Assembly: GCA_963742795.1 (NCBI GenBank)
Contig: CAVUNL010000002.1
Span: forward strand, 124,001-188,000
DNA length: 64,000 nt
Direction of reading: 5' to 3'
Source: Palsa-504 sp963742795
Lineage (GTDB): Bacteria > Actinomycetota > Actinomycetes > Streptosporangiales > Streptosporangiaceae
Shown: piece by piece, positions 33,729 through 41,883 of the stretch
How positions within the stretch are numbered: the stretch's first letter is position 1
Layout of the letters: each line of letters opens with the position of its first letter
The notes under the pieces: generated by a model
The model's database searches: none
The model's input: the letters and a program-made list of their open reading frames with translations, nothing else
What the model was told of the DNA's origin: nothing
Position numbers and translations under genes: made by a program

Positions 33729-36281
33729 GTGACATCGAACCTGACCCGCGACGAGGCGGCGGTCCGCTCGGCGCTCATCACCGTCTTCTCGTACCACGTG
33801 GATCTCGACCTGACGGGCGGCGACGAGACGTTCAGGTCGGTCAGCGTGATCAGGTTCGACTGCGCCGCACCGGGCTCGACCAGCTTCATCAACCTGACCG
33901 CCCCCGCGGTGCGCGAGATCACGCTCAACGGGGAGCCGGTCGGCCTGGACGCCTTCGACGGCGACCAGATCACCTTGACGGGGCTGGCGGCCGCCAACGT
34001 CCTGCGGGTGGCGGCCGACTGCGCCTACTCGCGCAGCGGCGAAGGGCTGCACCGGTTTACCGACCCGGCCGACGGCCGGGTGTACCTGTACTCGGACCTG
34101 GAGACGTTCGACGCGCACCGGGTGTACGCGTGTTTCGACCAGCCCGACATGAAGGCCACGTACGAGCTCGCGGTGACCGCCCCGGCGGACTGGCTGGTGG
34201 TGTCGAACATGGCCCCCGAGTCGAGCATGGAGGACGGCGAAGTGCTGCGCTGGCACTTCCCGCCCACCCCGGTCATTCCGACCTACATCACGGCGGTCGC
34301 GGCGGGCCCGTACCACGTGGTCCGCGACGAGCACGACGGCATCCCGCTGGGCGTGTTCTGCCGTCAGTCGCTGGCCGAGTACCTCGACCCGGACGAGATC
34401 TTGGAGGTGACCCGCCAGGGCTTCGACTTCTACCACAACTCGTTCGGGATAAAGTACCCGTTCGAGAAGTACGACCAGCTATTCGTGCCCGAATTCAAAG
34501 AGGGCGCGATGGAAAATGCGGGCTGTGTCACCTTCCTGGAGGCTTACATCTTCCGGTCGCGGGTCACCGATTTCGCCCGGGAAGCGCGCGGCGAAACCAT
34601 CCTGCACGAGATGGCGCACATGTGGTTCGGCGACCTGGTCACGATGCGCTGGTGGGACGACCTGTGGCTGAACGAGTCGTTCGCCACCTGGGCGGGCACG
34701 CTGGCCCAGGCCGAGGCGACCCGCTGGACGTCAGCCTGGACGACGTTCGCGCAGCTCTACAAGACCTGGGCTTACCGGCAGGATCAGCTGCCATCCACCC
34801 ATCCGATCGCGGCCGACATCCCGGACATCCACGCCGTCGAGGTCAATTTCGACGGGATCACCTACGCCAAGGGCGCGTCGGTCCTCAAGCAGCTGGTGGC
34901 CTACGTCGGGCGGGAGAACTTCCTGGCCGGGGTGCGGAAGTATTTCGCCGCGCACGCGTGGGCCAACGCGACGCTGGCCGACCTGCTGTCCGCGCTGGAG
35001 GAAACCTCGGGCCGGGACCTGGCATCGTGGTCACGGGAATGGCTGCAGACGGCCGGGGTGAACACGCTGCGGCCGTCGTATGCGGTGGATTCCGAGGGCC
35101 GGCTCACCGAGTTCGCGGTGGAACAGGAAGCCGCCGCGACCCACCCCTTGCTGCGGTCGCACCGGATCGCGATCGGCCTGTACGACCGGACCGAGGCGGG
35201 CCTGTCGCGCCGCCTGCGGGTGGAGACCGACGTGGCCGGGCCGCGCACGGTGATCCCGGAGCTGGCCGGGCAGCCGCGCCCGGACCTGGTCCTGGTCAAC
35301 GACGATGACCTCACCTACGCCAAGATCCGGCTCGACGAGCATTCGCTGCGGACGCTGGTCGACGCCTCGATCGGGTCGTTCACCGAGTCGCTGCCCGGGG
35401 CGCTGTGCTGGGCGGCCGCCTGGGACATGTGCCGCGACGGCGAGATGGCGGCGCGGGACTACGTCAAGCTGGTCCTTTCGGGCGTCTCCTCGGTGGCCGA
35501 CATCAGCGTGGTCCAGACGCTGCTGCGCCAGGCGGGTCAGGCGGCGCGCCGGTTCGCCGACCCCGGCTGGCGGGAGACTGGGCTGGCCATGGTGGCCACC
35601 GCGCTACGCGACCTGCTCAGCACGGCGCCGGCCGGCTCGGACGAGCAGCTGGCCTACGTACGCGCCTTCGCGGGCGTCGCCACCTCCGCCGACGACCTCG
35701 CGCTGCTGGCCGCGCTGCTTGACGGCTCGGTGCGGCTCGACGGGCTGACCGTCGACACCGACCTGCGCTGGGCGCTGCTGGGGCGGCTGGTGAGCCGCGG
35801 CGCCCCGAGCCCTTCGGGATCCGGGAGCTTCGGGCCGGCCGAGATCGACGCGGAGCTGGCCCGGGACGCGACCGACGCCGGCGAGCGGCACGCGGCGACC
35901 TGCCGCGCGGCGATCCCCACGGCCGAGGCCAAGCGGGAGACCTGGCGGACGCTCATCAGCGGCGAGCTGACCATCGCGATGTTCCGGGCCGCGCTGGCCG
36001 GCTTCGTCGACCTGGATCACCCGGAACTCATCGAGCGGTACCGGGACGGCTACTTCGCCGTGGTGGGCGACGTCTGGCGGGACTGGTCCTCGGCGATGGC
36101 CCAGGACTTCGTCAGCGGCGCCTACCTGGTGTGCGCGATCTCCGAGGAGACGGTCCAGGCCACCGACGACTACACCGCCCGGGCCGAGCCGCCGGCCGCG
36201 CTGCGCCGCCTGCTCATCGAGGGGCGCGACGACGTGCTCCGGGCCCTGCGCTGCCAGGCCCGCGACCGGCAGGCCGGCTAG
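33729..36281 (+). CDS. pepN: Aminopeptidase N (M1 family)
   Basis: Cytoplasmic zinc metallopeptidase that removes N-terminal residues from peptides. The 850-residue protein has the exopeptidase motif EGAMENAG (about 257-264), zinc motif ILHEMAHMWFGDLVT (about 292-306) with the third ligand in LWLNESFATW (about 314-323), and the ERAP1-like C-terminal helical domain. GTG 33729 is chosen because GAAGGGA lies eight bases upstream and SNLTRDEA begins family homology; an in-frame ATG at 33684 adds unconserved residues. Length fits actinobacterial PepN (about 850). Confidence 0.94.
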   Translation: MTSNLTRDEAAVRSALITVFSYHVDLDLTGGDETFRSVSVIRFDCAAPGSTSFINLTAPAVREITLNGEPVGLDAFDGDQITLTGLAAANVLRVAADCAYSRSGEGLHRFTDPADGRVYLYSDLETFDAHRVYACFDQPDMKATYELAVTAPADWLVVSNMAPESSMEDGEVLRWHFPPTPVIPTYITAVAAGPYHVVRDEHDGIPLGVFCRQSLAEYLDPDEILEVTRQGFDFYHNSFGIKYPFEKYDQLFVPEFKEGAMENAGCVTFLEAYIFRSRVTDFAREARGETILHEMAHMWFGDLVTMRWWDDLWLNESFATWAGTLAQAEATRWTSAWTTFAQLYKTWAYRQDQLPSTHPIAADIPDIHAVEVNFDGITYAKGASVLKQLVAYVGRENFLAGVRKYFAAHAWANATLADLLSALEETSGRDLASWSREWLQTAGVNTLRPSYAVDSEGRLTEFAVEQEAAATHPLLRSHRIAIGLYDRTEAGLSRRLRVETDVAGPRTVIPELAGQPRPDLVLVNDDDLTYAKIRLDEHSLRTLVDASIGSFTESLPGALCWAAAWDMCRDGEMAARDYVKLVLSGVSSVADISVVQTLLRQAGQAARRFADPGWRETGLAMVATALRDLLSTAPAGSDEQLAYVRAFAGVATSADDLALLAALLDGSVRLDGLTVDTDLRWALLGRLVSRGAPSPSGSGSFGPAEIDAELARDATDAGERHAATCRAAIPTAEAKRETWRTLISGELTIAMFRAALAGFVDLDHPELIERYRDGYFAVVGDVWRDWSSAMAQDFVSGAYLVCAISEETVQATDDYTARAEPPAALRRLLIEGRDDVLRALRCQARDRQAG

Positions 36282-36648
36282 GTGGGTTCCGGCCCTTAGG
36301 TCAACCGCACCGACGGAACATTGGGTCGCTATGGCGGCAGCGATGGAACATCGGTGTCGTTGTGGGTGGGCAGGATGGAGGGCTCGGGCGCTGGCCAGCA
36401 GGGCTGAGGTTGTCAGGCATCGCCTGGCAAGTCAGCAGCCGTGACCCGGGCCCCGAGTTCCCGGGCGATATGAGCACAGCAGCTGAGCTCTTCTGCGTGC
36501 ATCACCCGCCGCGGGTGATGGCCGGGTCTCCTCCTCCTGGAAGGTTCGGGCTGGACTGAACGCTGAGCCAGAACACCGGTCGCCGATGCGGCGATTTACG
36601 GGCCAGCGAAGAACATCACGTCGAAAGATCAAAAATCGGGAGTCCAGG
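36282..36648. other. Intergenic region with one hairpin
   Basis: No gene is supported in these 367 bases. CATCACCCG / CCG / CGGGTGATG at 36500-36520 forms a 9-bp stem with a 3-nt loop, a possible terminator for pepN or a leader hairpin of the phosphoesterase gene. GGAACAT occurs twice, 30 bp apart (36316 and 36346). The last 40 bp are AT-rich and probably hold the promoter of the next gene. Confidence 0.4.
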
Positions 36649-38247
36649 ATGGCGGGTCAGAGCAGGGCTAACGCCTTGGATCACGTGGTCGTCGTGGTGT
36701 TCGAGAACCGGTCGCTGGATAACGTGCTCGGCCGTCTGTACGGACCGGGTGACGGCAAGACGTTCGAGGGCGTGATCGGCAAGGATCTCACCAACCCGAT
36801 CCCGGAGTGGGCTGAGCACGGCGCCGACCGCAAAGTGGTGCCGTACACGGTGGCCACCGACATGGACAGCCCGAATCCCGACTCTGGGGAAGAGTATCCG
36901 CATACCAACACCCAGCTGTTCGGCATCCAGGACGAGCAGAACCGGTTCAAGCTCGGTGCGGAGATCACCGCGCCGTACAACGCTCCGGTGCCTGGCCAGG
37001 TGCCGACGATGGACGGCTACGTGACCGACTACATCAGCACGCTGACCGCGGAGCTGGGCCGTCAGCCCACCTACGAGGAGTACTCGCAGATCATGACCGG
37101 GTTCACCCCGGAGCAGATCCCGGTGCTGAGCGGGCTGGCGCGCGGGTTCGGCGTGTTCGATCACTGGTTCTGCGAGGTGCCTTCGCAGACGTTGCCAAAC
37201 CGGTCGTTCTGGACCGCGGCGACGTCGTCGGGATTCGCCGTGAACGCGCCGGTCAAGAATTTCGTGCAGAAGAACACCGCGGAGACGATCTTCAACCGCC
37301 TCGATGATCATGGCAAGACGTGGAAGGTGTACATCAGCGAGCCGATGCGGCTTTCGGGCACCGGCCTGGCCCACTTCCCGCGGCTCAAGGACCGGTTCGC
37401 GACGCACTTCGTGCCGTTCGCCCAGTTCGAGGCCGACGCGGCCAGCGGGGACCTGCCCGACTTCTCGTTCATCGAGCCGTCCCTGGGGGTGGGCCACAAC
37501 GACTACCACCCGGCGTGCGGGCGAGCCCTGGGGCACGGCATCGTGGTCGCCAGTATGGACCCGCCGTCATCGATCCTGGGCGGTGAGGCGTTCCTGTCAC
37601 GGATCTACAACGCCTACAAGGCGATGCAGTCCCCCACCGGGTCCAACGTCTGGAACACGGCCCTTTTGATCGGCTGGGACGAACCAGGAGGCACCTACGA
37701 CCACGTTCCGCCTCCCTCGGTGCCGCCACCGGACCCGTCCGCCCCGGCTGGCCAGGACGAGTTCAGATTCGACCGCTCGGGCTACCGGGTCCCGGCCATC
37801 ATCGTGTCGCCGTGGGTGGCCGAAGGCGAGGTGTTCAATCAGGAGCACCGGCACACCTCCCTGATAGCCACGCTGCGGGAGCAGTGGGGTCTGGGAGACC
37901 CGTTCACGGCCCGCGACGCTGCCGCCCGGACGTTCTCCCACGTCTTCACCCTCGACACCCCGCGAGACCCGGCCACGTGGCCCGTCCCCGATCCGCGGCC
38001 GGTGCCCCAGTTCATCGAGGATGCGGCGGCCCTGGGAACGAGCGTATCCCCGCTCGGCAAAACCCTGTTCCAGGGGATACGGGAGTACGCGGAGCAGCAC
38101 AACATCGAGATCGAGGGCCTGCCCAAGGACCCCAACGATGACGTGCCCCCAGAACAACTGCTACCTGTGTTGCGAAACTTGCTTGCCACCATCTTCCCCC
38201 TGCTGGCTCCAGCCGCTCCCACTGCGGGCGTCCCGAATACCGCCTGA
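36649..38247 (+). CDS. Phospholipase-C-type phosphoesterase
   Basis: The 532-residue protein belongs to the bacterial phosphoesterase/phospholipase C family: ALDHVVVVVFENRSLDNVLG at the start (Glu-Asn metal site), VFDHWFCEVPSQTLPNRSFW (about 175-194), HNDYHPACG, LLIGWDEPGGTYDHVPPP (Asp-Glu, Asp-His) and EHRHTSLIATL. No signal peptide or Tat motif is visible, unlike secreted phospholipases C, so it may act inside the cell or on non-lipid esters. CGGGAG at 36637-36642 supports ATG 36649. Confidence 0.88.
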   Translation: MAGQSRANALDHVVVVVFENRSLDNVLGRLYGPGDGKTFEGVIGKDLTNPIPEWAEHGADRKVVPYTVATDMDSPNPDSGEEYPHTNTQLFGIQDEQNRFKLGAEITAPYNAPVPGQVPTMDGYVTDYISTLTAELGRQPTYEEYSQIMTGFTPEQIPVLSGLARGFGVFDHWFCEVPSQTLPNRSFWTAATSSGFAVNAPVKNFVQKNTAETIFNRLDDHGKTWKVYISEPMRLSGTGLAHFPRLKDRFATHFVPFAQFEADAASGDLPDFSFIEPSLGVGHNDYHPACGRALGHGIVVASMDPPSSILGGEAFLSRIYNAYKAMQSPTGSNVWNTALLIGWDEPGGTYDHVPPPSVPPPDPSAPAGQDEFRFDRSGYRVPAIIVSPWVAEGEVFNQEHRHTSLIATLREQWGLGDPFTARDAAARTFSHVFTLDTPRDPATWPVPDPRPVPQFIEDAAALGTSVSPLGKTLFQGIREYAEQHNIEIEGLPKDPNDDVPPEQLLPVLRNLLATIFPLLAPAAPTAGVPNTA

Positions 38248-38304
38248 TCCGGCGGGCTCGCACGCTCAGATGTCTGTATGGCCCAGCCAGGCGCAGCGTT
38301 CTAT

Positions 38305-38366
38305 CTAGAGGTGAAGCCGATGGCCCACAGCTGCTCACGGCCGCTGTCGGTCATGTCGGCGGGCCA
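38305..38366 (-). pseudogene. Duplicated fragment of a sufT-like 3' end
   Basis: These 62 bases are almost identical to 40243-40305. On the minus strand they read PADMTDSGREQLWAIGFTS and a stop, matching the C-terminus PADMTDSGREQLRAIGFTL of the MIP18/SufT-like remnant downstream. Nothing else of that gene is present here. Confidence 0.75.
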
Positions 38367-38449
38367 CTTGCGTTTCGTGGATCGACTGGGGCCGCAGTCT
38401 GCGGCGCAAACGTTGGCGCCCGCCAGGCACGGGGGCTAGCGTCAGTCAT

Positions 38450-40148
38450 GTGAACGCGGCAGATACCGGCGCCGGTGCGGGTCATGTCGTCGACGGGAGG
38501 GTGGGCCGTGATCTGCCCGATCAGGCCCGGCTTCGTGAGCTTGCCGCGGAGCAGGCGGCGCTGCGGCGGGTGGCCACGCTAGTGGCCCGGGGCGAACCGC
38601 CGGAGGCGGTCTTCACAGCGGTCCTGGAGGAGGTCGGGCGCCTGCTGCCCGTCGATCTGGCGACCATGTGCCGCTACGCGCCCGACCGTACGGAGACCTT
38701 CGTCGCGACCTGGGGCCCGGAAGGCGAGCGCTTCCACGTTGGCAGCCGGTGGCCCCTGGAGGGGGACAACCTCAGCGCGCTCGTGTTCGATACCGGCCGC
38801 CCGGCCCGGCTCGACCGCTATGCCGATGGTGCCTCGGGTCCGCTCGGTGCCGCCGCCGGCGAGGCGGGCATCCGCTCGGCTGCCGGGGCGCCGATCATCG
38901 TCGAGGGGGACCTGTGGGGGGTAATTTTCGCCGCTTCGACCCTGGAGCAGCCGCTGCCGACGGGTGCCGAGGCGCGCCTGGCTTCGTTTACCGAGCTGGT
39001 GGCGACGGCGATCGCCAACGCCGAGAGCCGCGCCGCTCTCGCCCGGCTGGCTGAGGAGCAGGCCGCGTTGCGGCGGGTCGCGACCATGGTGGCGCGCGGG
39101 GCGGCGCCGGAGGAGGTGTTCGCGGCGGTCGTCGAGGAGGTCGCGCGGCTGCTTCCGGTCGATATGGCGGGCCTGATCCGCCACGACCCCGACGGTACGC
39201 TCACCTACGTGGCCAGCTGGGGCAAGACAGCCGACCACACTCCAGTCGGCAGCCGGTGGGACGGCCTGGAGGACGAACATCGCCACGGCCGTGTTCGAGA
39301 CCGGTCGTTCGGGCCGGGTCGAAAGCTGGGCCGAGGCCACCGGCCCGCTCGCTGCCGCTGCTCGTGAGGTCGGCGCGCGCTCCTCGGTCGCGACGCCGAT
39401 CATGGTCGAGGGCCGCCTGTGGGGCGTGCTGGGCGCCGCAACGACCCTGGAGGAGCCGCTGCCACCGGACGCCGAGGCGCGCCTGGTCTCGTTCGGCGAG
39501 CTGGTGGCGATGGCCATCGCCAACGCCGAGAGCCGCGCCGCCCTGGTGGCCTCCCGCGCGCGGATCATCGCTGCCGCCGATGAGACCCGGCGGCGGATCG
39601 AGCGTGACCTGCACGACGGCACCCAGCAGCAGTTGGTGACGCTGGTGCTGGACGTGGAGGCGGTGCAGGCCGTGGCGCCGCCCGAGCTAGAAGGCGGGCT
39701 GTCGCGCATCGCCAAGCGGGTGACCGGAGTGTTTAATCAGGTGCGGGAGATCTCTCACGGGATCCACCCCGCGATCCTTTCCGAGGGGGGCCTGACACCG
39801 GCGCTCAAGGCGCTGGCCCGCCGGTCCGCGGTGCCAGTCGAGCTGGACCTGCGCACCGGACGGCGGCTACCGGGTCATGTGGAGGCCGCGGCGTACTACG
39901 CGGTATCGGAGGCGCTGGCCAACGCCATCAAGCACGCGCGCGCCTCCGCCGTGCACGTCGAACTCGACGCACCCGACGCGACCTTTCGGCTGGCGATCCG
40001 CGACGGCGGGATCGGCGGAGCCGATCCCGCCAAGGGGTCCGGGCTGACCGGGCTCCGCGACCGCATCGAGGCGGTCGGCGGCACGTTCGACGTGACCAGC
40101 CCGGCCGGTGGCGGCACCACGCTGCTTATCGAGATCCCGGTCTACTAG
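38450..40148 (+). pseudogene. GAF-domain sensor histidine kinase, frameshifted
   Basis: Encodes two tandem GAF domains (about residues 30-200 and 205-375; both contain AALRRVATxVARGxxPE and NAESRAAL) followed by a HisKA_3 dimerisation domain (ETRRRIERDLHDGTQQQLVT) and an HATPase_c domain (AVSEALANAIKHARA; GSGLTGLRDRIEAVGG). The first frame fails in the second GAF domain; moving +1 at about 39260-39275 restores NIATAVFETGRSGRV and the rest. No partner response regulator is adjacent. A single-base assembly error would explain it. The gene lies between two copies of a sufT-like fragment. Confidence 0.85.
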
Positions 40149-40242
40149 CCAGGACCCGAAGCCTCCGGCTCTATCCTCGTCGGCCAGGGCAGGCCGAGGT
40201 GCCTGGCATGCCCGGCGTCGAGCCGCACGGGGAGCACGTCCC

Positions 40243-40440
40243 CTAGAGAGTGAAGCCGATGGCGCGCAGCTGCTCACGGCCGCTGTCGGTCATGTCGGCG
40301 GGCCGCCAGGCCGGTACCCACTGCCAGTCGACCCGGAAGCCATCGATGTGCTGGAGCGGAGCGAGCTCGGTGCGGATCTGGTTCTCCAGGACGCCGGTCA
40401 GCGGGCAGGCTGCCGAGGTGAGGGTCATGGTGAGCCTGGT
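40243..40440 (-). pseudogene. MIP18/SufT-like iron-sulfur assembly factor, 3' fragment
   Basis: Reads VTRLTMTLTSAACPLTGVL, then VDWQWVPAWRPADMTDSGRE and a stop: the C-terminal half of a MIP18-family (DUF59) protein with its conserved Cys (AACPLT). The N-terminal half with the DPE motif is missing. Immediately upstream the sequence switches to a ferredoxin reductase start, so a deletion has joined two genes near 40440. An ATG at 40428 could still start a 61-residue product. Confidence 0.7.
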
Positions 40441-40679
40441 GACCGCAGGCCGAGCAGCAGCTCGACCGACTGCTGCTCTTACCAGGCCGGGTCCTTGACC
40501 GGCACCGAATCGGACCGGCCCAGCAGGAACTCCTTGGACAGCGGCGGCCGCTCGTAGGGCACGGTGTCCTCGGCGCTGACCAGCGTGAGGTCGCCGTCGA
40601 AGCCTTCCATGCGCAGTTCGGCGAGCGCGGCGGCGCTCGCCACCCCGCCGCCGACGGTGACGATCCGCGGCTTGCTCAC
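40441..40679 (-). pseudogene. FAD-dependent ferredoxin reductase, N-terminal fragment with nonsense codon
   Basis: GTG 40679 overlaps the Rieske gene stop (GTGA). It reads VSKPRIVTVGGGVASAAALA (FAD-binding glycine motif), then SAEDTVPYERPPLSKEFLLG, typical of the rubredoxin/ferredoxin reductase family. TAA at 40479-40481 interrupts it after DPAW; read through, it continues EQQSVELLLG and then runs into sufT sequence. About 330 residues of the enzyme are missing. It would have passed electrons to the Rieske protein. Confidence 0.75.
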
Positions 40680-40996
40680 CGGCCGATATCCACGTAGATG
40701 GTGCCGTCCTCGCCGACCTGGCAGCCGAACCGGGTCAGCTGCGCGTCGTCGGGGTTGATGCCGCAGCCGGTGGCCGCGTTGAACTCCCACAGGTGCTTGG
40801 CGCAGGTCAGCGTCTGGCCGCCCAGGTCACCCTCGTCCAGCGCCGAGGCCTGGTGCGGGCAGCGGTTGGAGTAGGCCAGGACGGTGCCGTCCAGGTTGAC
40901 CAGGAGCACGACCTCGCCGTCCACGGCGACGGCAGTCATTTCGCCTTCCCAGAGGTCATCGAGGTTGATCGTTTCCCGCCAGCGCGCGGTCTGCAT
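40676..40996 (-). CDS. Rieske-type [2Fe-2S] ferredoxin
   Basis: A 106-residue Rieske protein with cluster ligands in SNRCPHQASALDEG (Cys-Pro-His) and LTCAKHLWEFNAATG (Cys-x-x-His). It resembles the Rieske component of toluene/alkene multicomponent monooxygenases. It starts two bases after the stop of the hydroxylase-like gene and overlaps the reductase fragment, so these were one operon. Its electron donor is now truncated. Confidence 0.88.
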   Translation of the reverse strand: MQTARWRETINLDDLWEGEMTAVAVDGEVVLLVNLDGTVLAYSNRCPHQASALDEGDLGGQTLTCAKHLWEFNAATGCGINPDDAQLTRFGCQVGEDGTIYVDIGR

Positions 40997-40998
40997 GG

Positions 40999-41433
40999 TC
41001 AGCTCGCTTGCGCCGATCCGTTCCCGCTGGCGGCATCGAGGAGCCCGGCGAGGAACTGTTCTCTGGCCGTTCTCGCGTGCCCGGCGACGTCCGTCGCGGA
41101 GACCGCGGCCGCCGTTTCGAGGAGTTGGCCCAGGCCGAGGGCCGCCTCGTCGGCCAGGACGGACCAGCGATCGATCCACTTGGCGAGCACGGCGCGGTTC
41201 TCCGGGCGCTGGGCTACGGCCAGGTCGGCCAGGGCCCGTCCCCACCGGCCGCGGCGACGGGAGTCTTCGGCCAGGAACGAGGTGAGCAGCCAGGTCTCCT
41301 GGTCCCCGTGGTCCTTGGCCGTCTGGCCGAGCTGGGTCAGCAGGACGTCGTCCAGGGTCGGGGCGAGGACCAGGTCGAGCGCGGTGAACGCCTTGTCGCC
41401 GGCGCTGTGCGGGAGATACCCAGACGTCGTCAC
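40999..41433 (-). CDS. Diiron monooxygenase beta-subunit-like protein (C-terminal domain only)
   Basis: The 144-residue protein resembles the C-terminal part of TmoE-type hydroxylase beta subunits: FTALDLVLAPTLDDVLLTQL, GRWGRALADLAVAQRPENRA and WIDRWSVLADEAA correspond to the family's helices after the diiron-like core. The usual subunit has about 330 residues, so the N-terminal 190 are absent. The GTG start has GGAGGG five bases upstream, so it may be expressed as it is. No alpha subunit or effector protein is nearby. Assignment is from remembered family pattern and Rieske/reductase context. Confidence 0.5.
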   Translation of the reverse strand: MTTSGYLPHSAGDKAFTALDLVLAPTLDDVLLTQLGQTAKDHGDQETWLLTSFLAEDSRRRGRWGRALADLAVAQRPENRAVLAKWIDRWSVLADEAALGLGQLLETAAAVSATDVAGHARTAREQFLAGLLDAASGNGSAQAS

Positions 41434-41504
41434 GCTGCCCTCCTGGCCTGTCGGCTACTCCACAAGCATGCGCCGTGCGGCCGGGCGACGCCATGGCGCG
41501 GCCG

Positions 41505-41876
41505 CTATATCAAGATGCAGGGGATGTCGGTGTTCTCGTCGATCCAGTAGCTGGCGCAGACGCGGTGGTAGCCGTCGGCGACGATGAGCGGGTGCTTGTC
41601 GTCGCCGCGCAGGAGCAGGATCGGGGACAGGGACTGGCCGGAGGACACCTTGAGCAGGTCGGCCGCGACGTGCTTGTTCTTCTCGTCGAGCAGGGCCAGC
41701 TGGCTGGCGCGCAGGATGTCCTTGGCCTTGCGGTGCGTGACGTCGCCGTGGGCCGCGGACAGCTGCTGCCGGTAGTCGGCGGCATTCTTGGGCGACATGA
41801 TCAGCGACAGGTAGTCCTCGGCCGCCTGGTAGTCGTGATTCTCCGGCTTGGGCAGCCACTTCACGGTCTGCTGCAC
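41505..41876 (-). CDS. ParB/sulfiredoxin-fold-like conserved protein
   Basis: A 123-residue protein with a ParB-like core in the second half: SLSPILLLRGDDKHPLIVAD, then GYHRVCASYWIDENTDIPC, matching the G-x-H-R box of the ParB/Srx superfamily. The N-terminal half (VKWLPKPENHDYQAAEDYLS) is helical. Stand-alone proteins of this size are common in actinobacteria and their function is unknown. It begins seven bases after the proS stop. Confidence 0.7.
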   Translation of the reverse strand: MQQTVKWLPKPENHDYQAAEDYLSLIMSPKNAADYRQQLSAAHGDVTHRKAKDILRASQLALLDEKNKHVAADLLKVSSGQSLSPILLLRGDDKHPLIVADGYHRVCASYWIDENTDIPCILI

Positions 41877-41883
41877 GGGGTGC

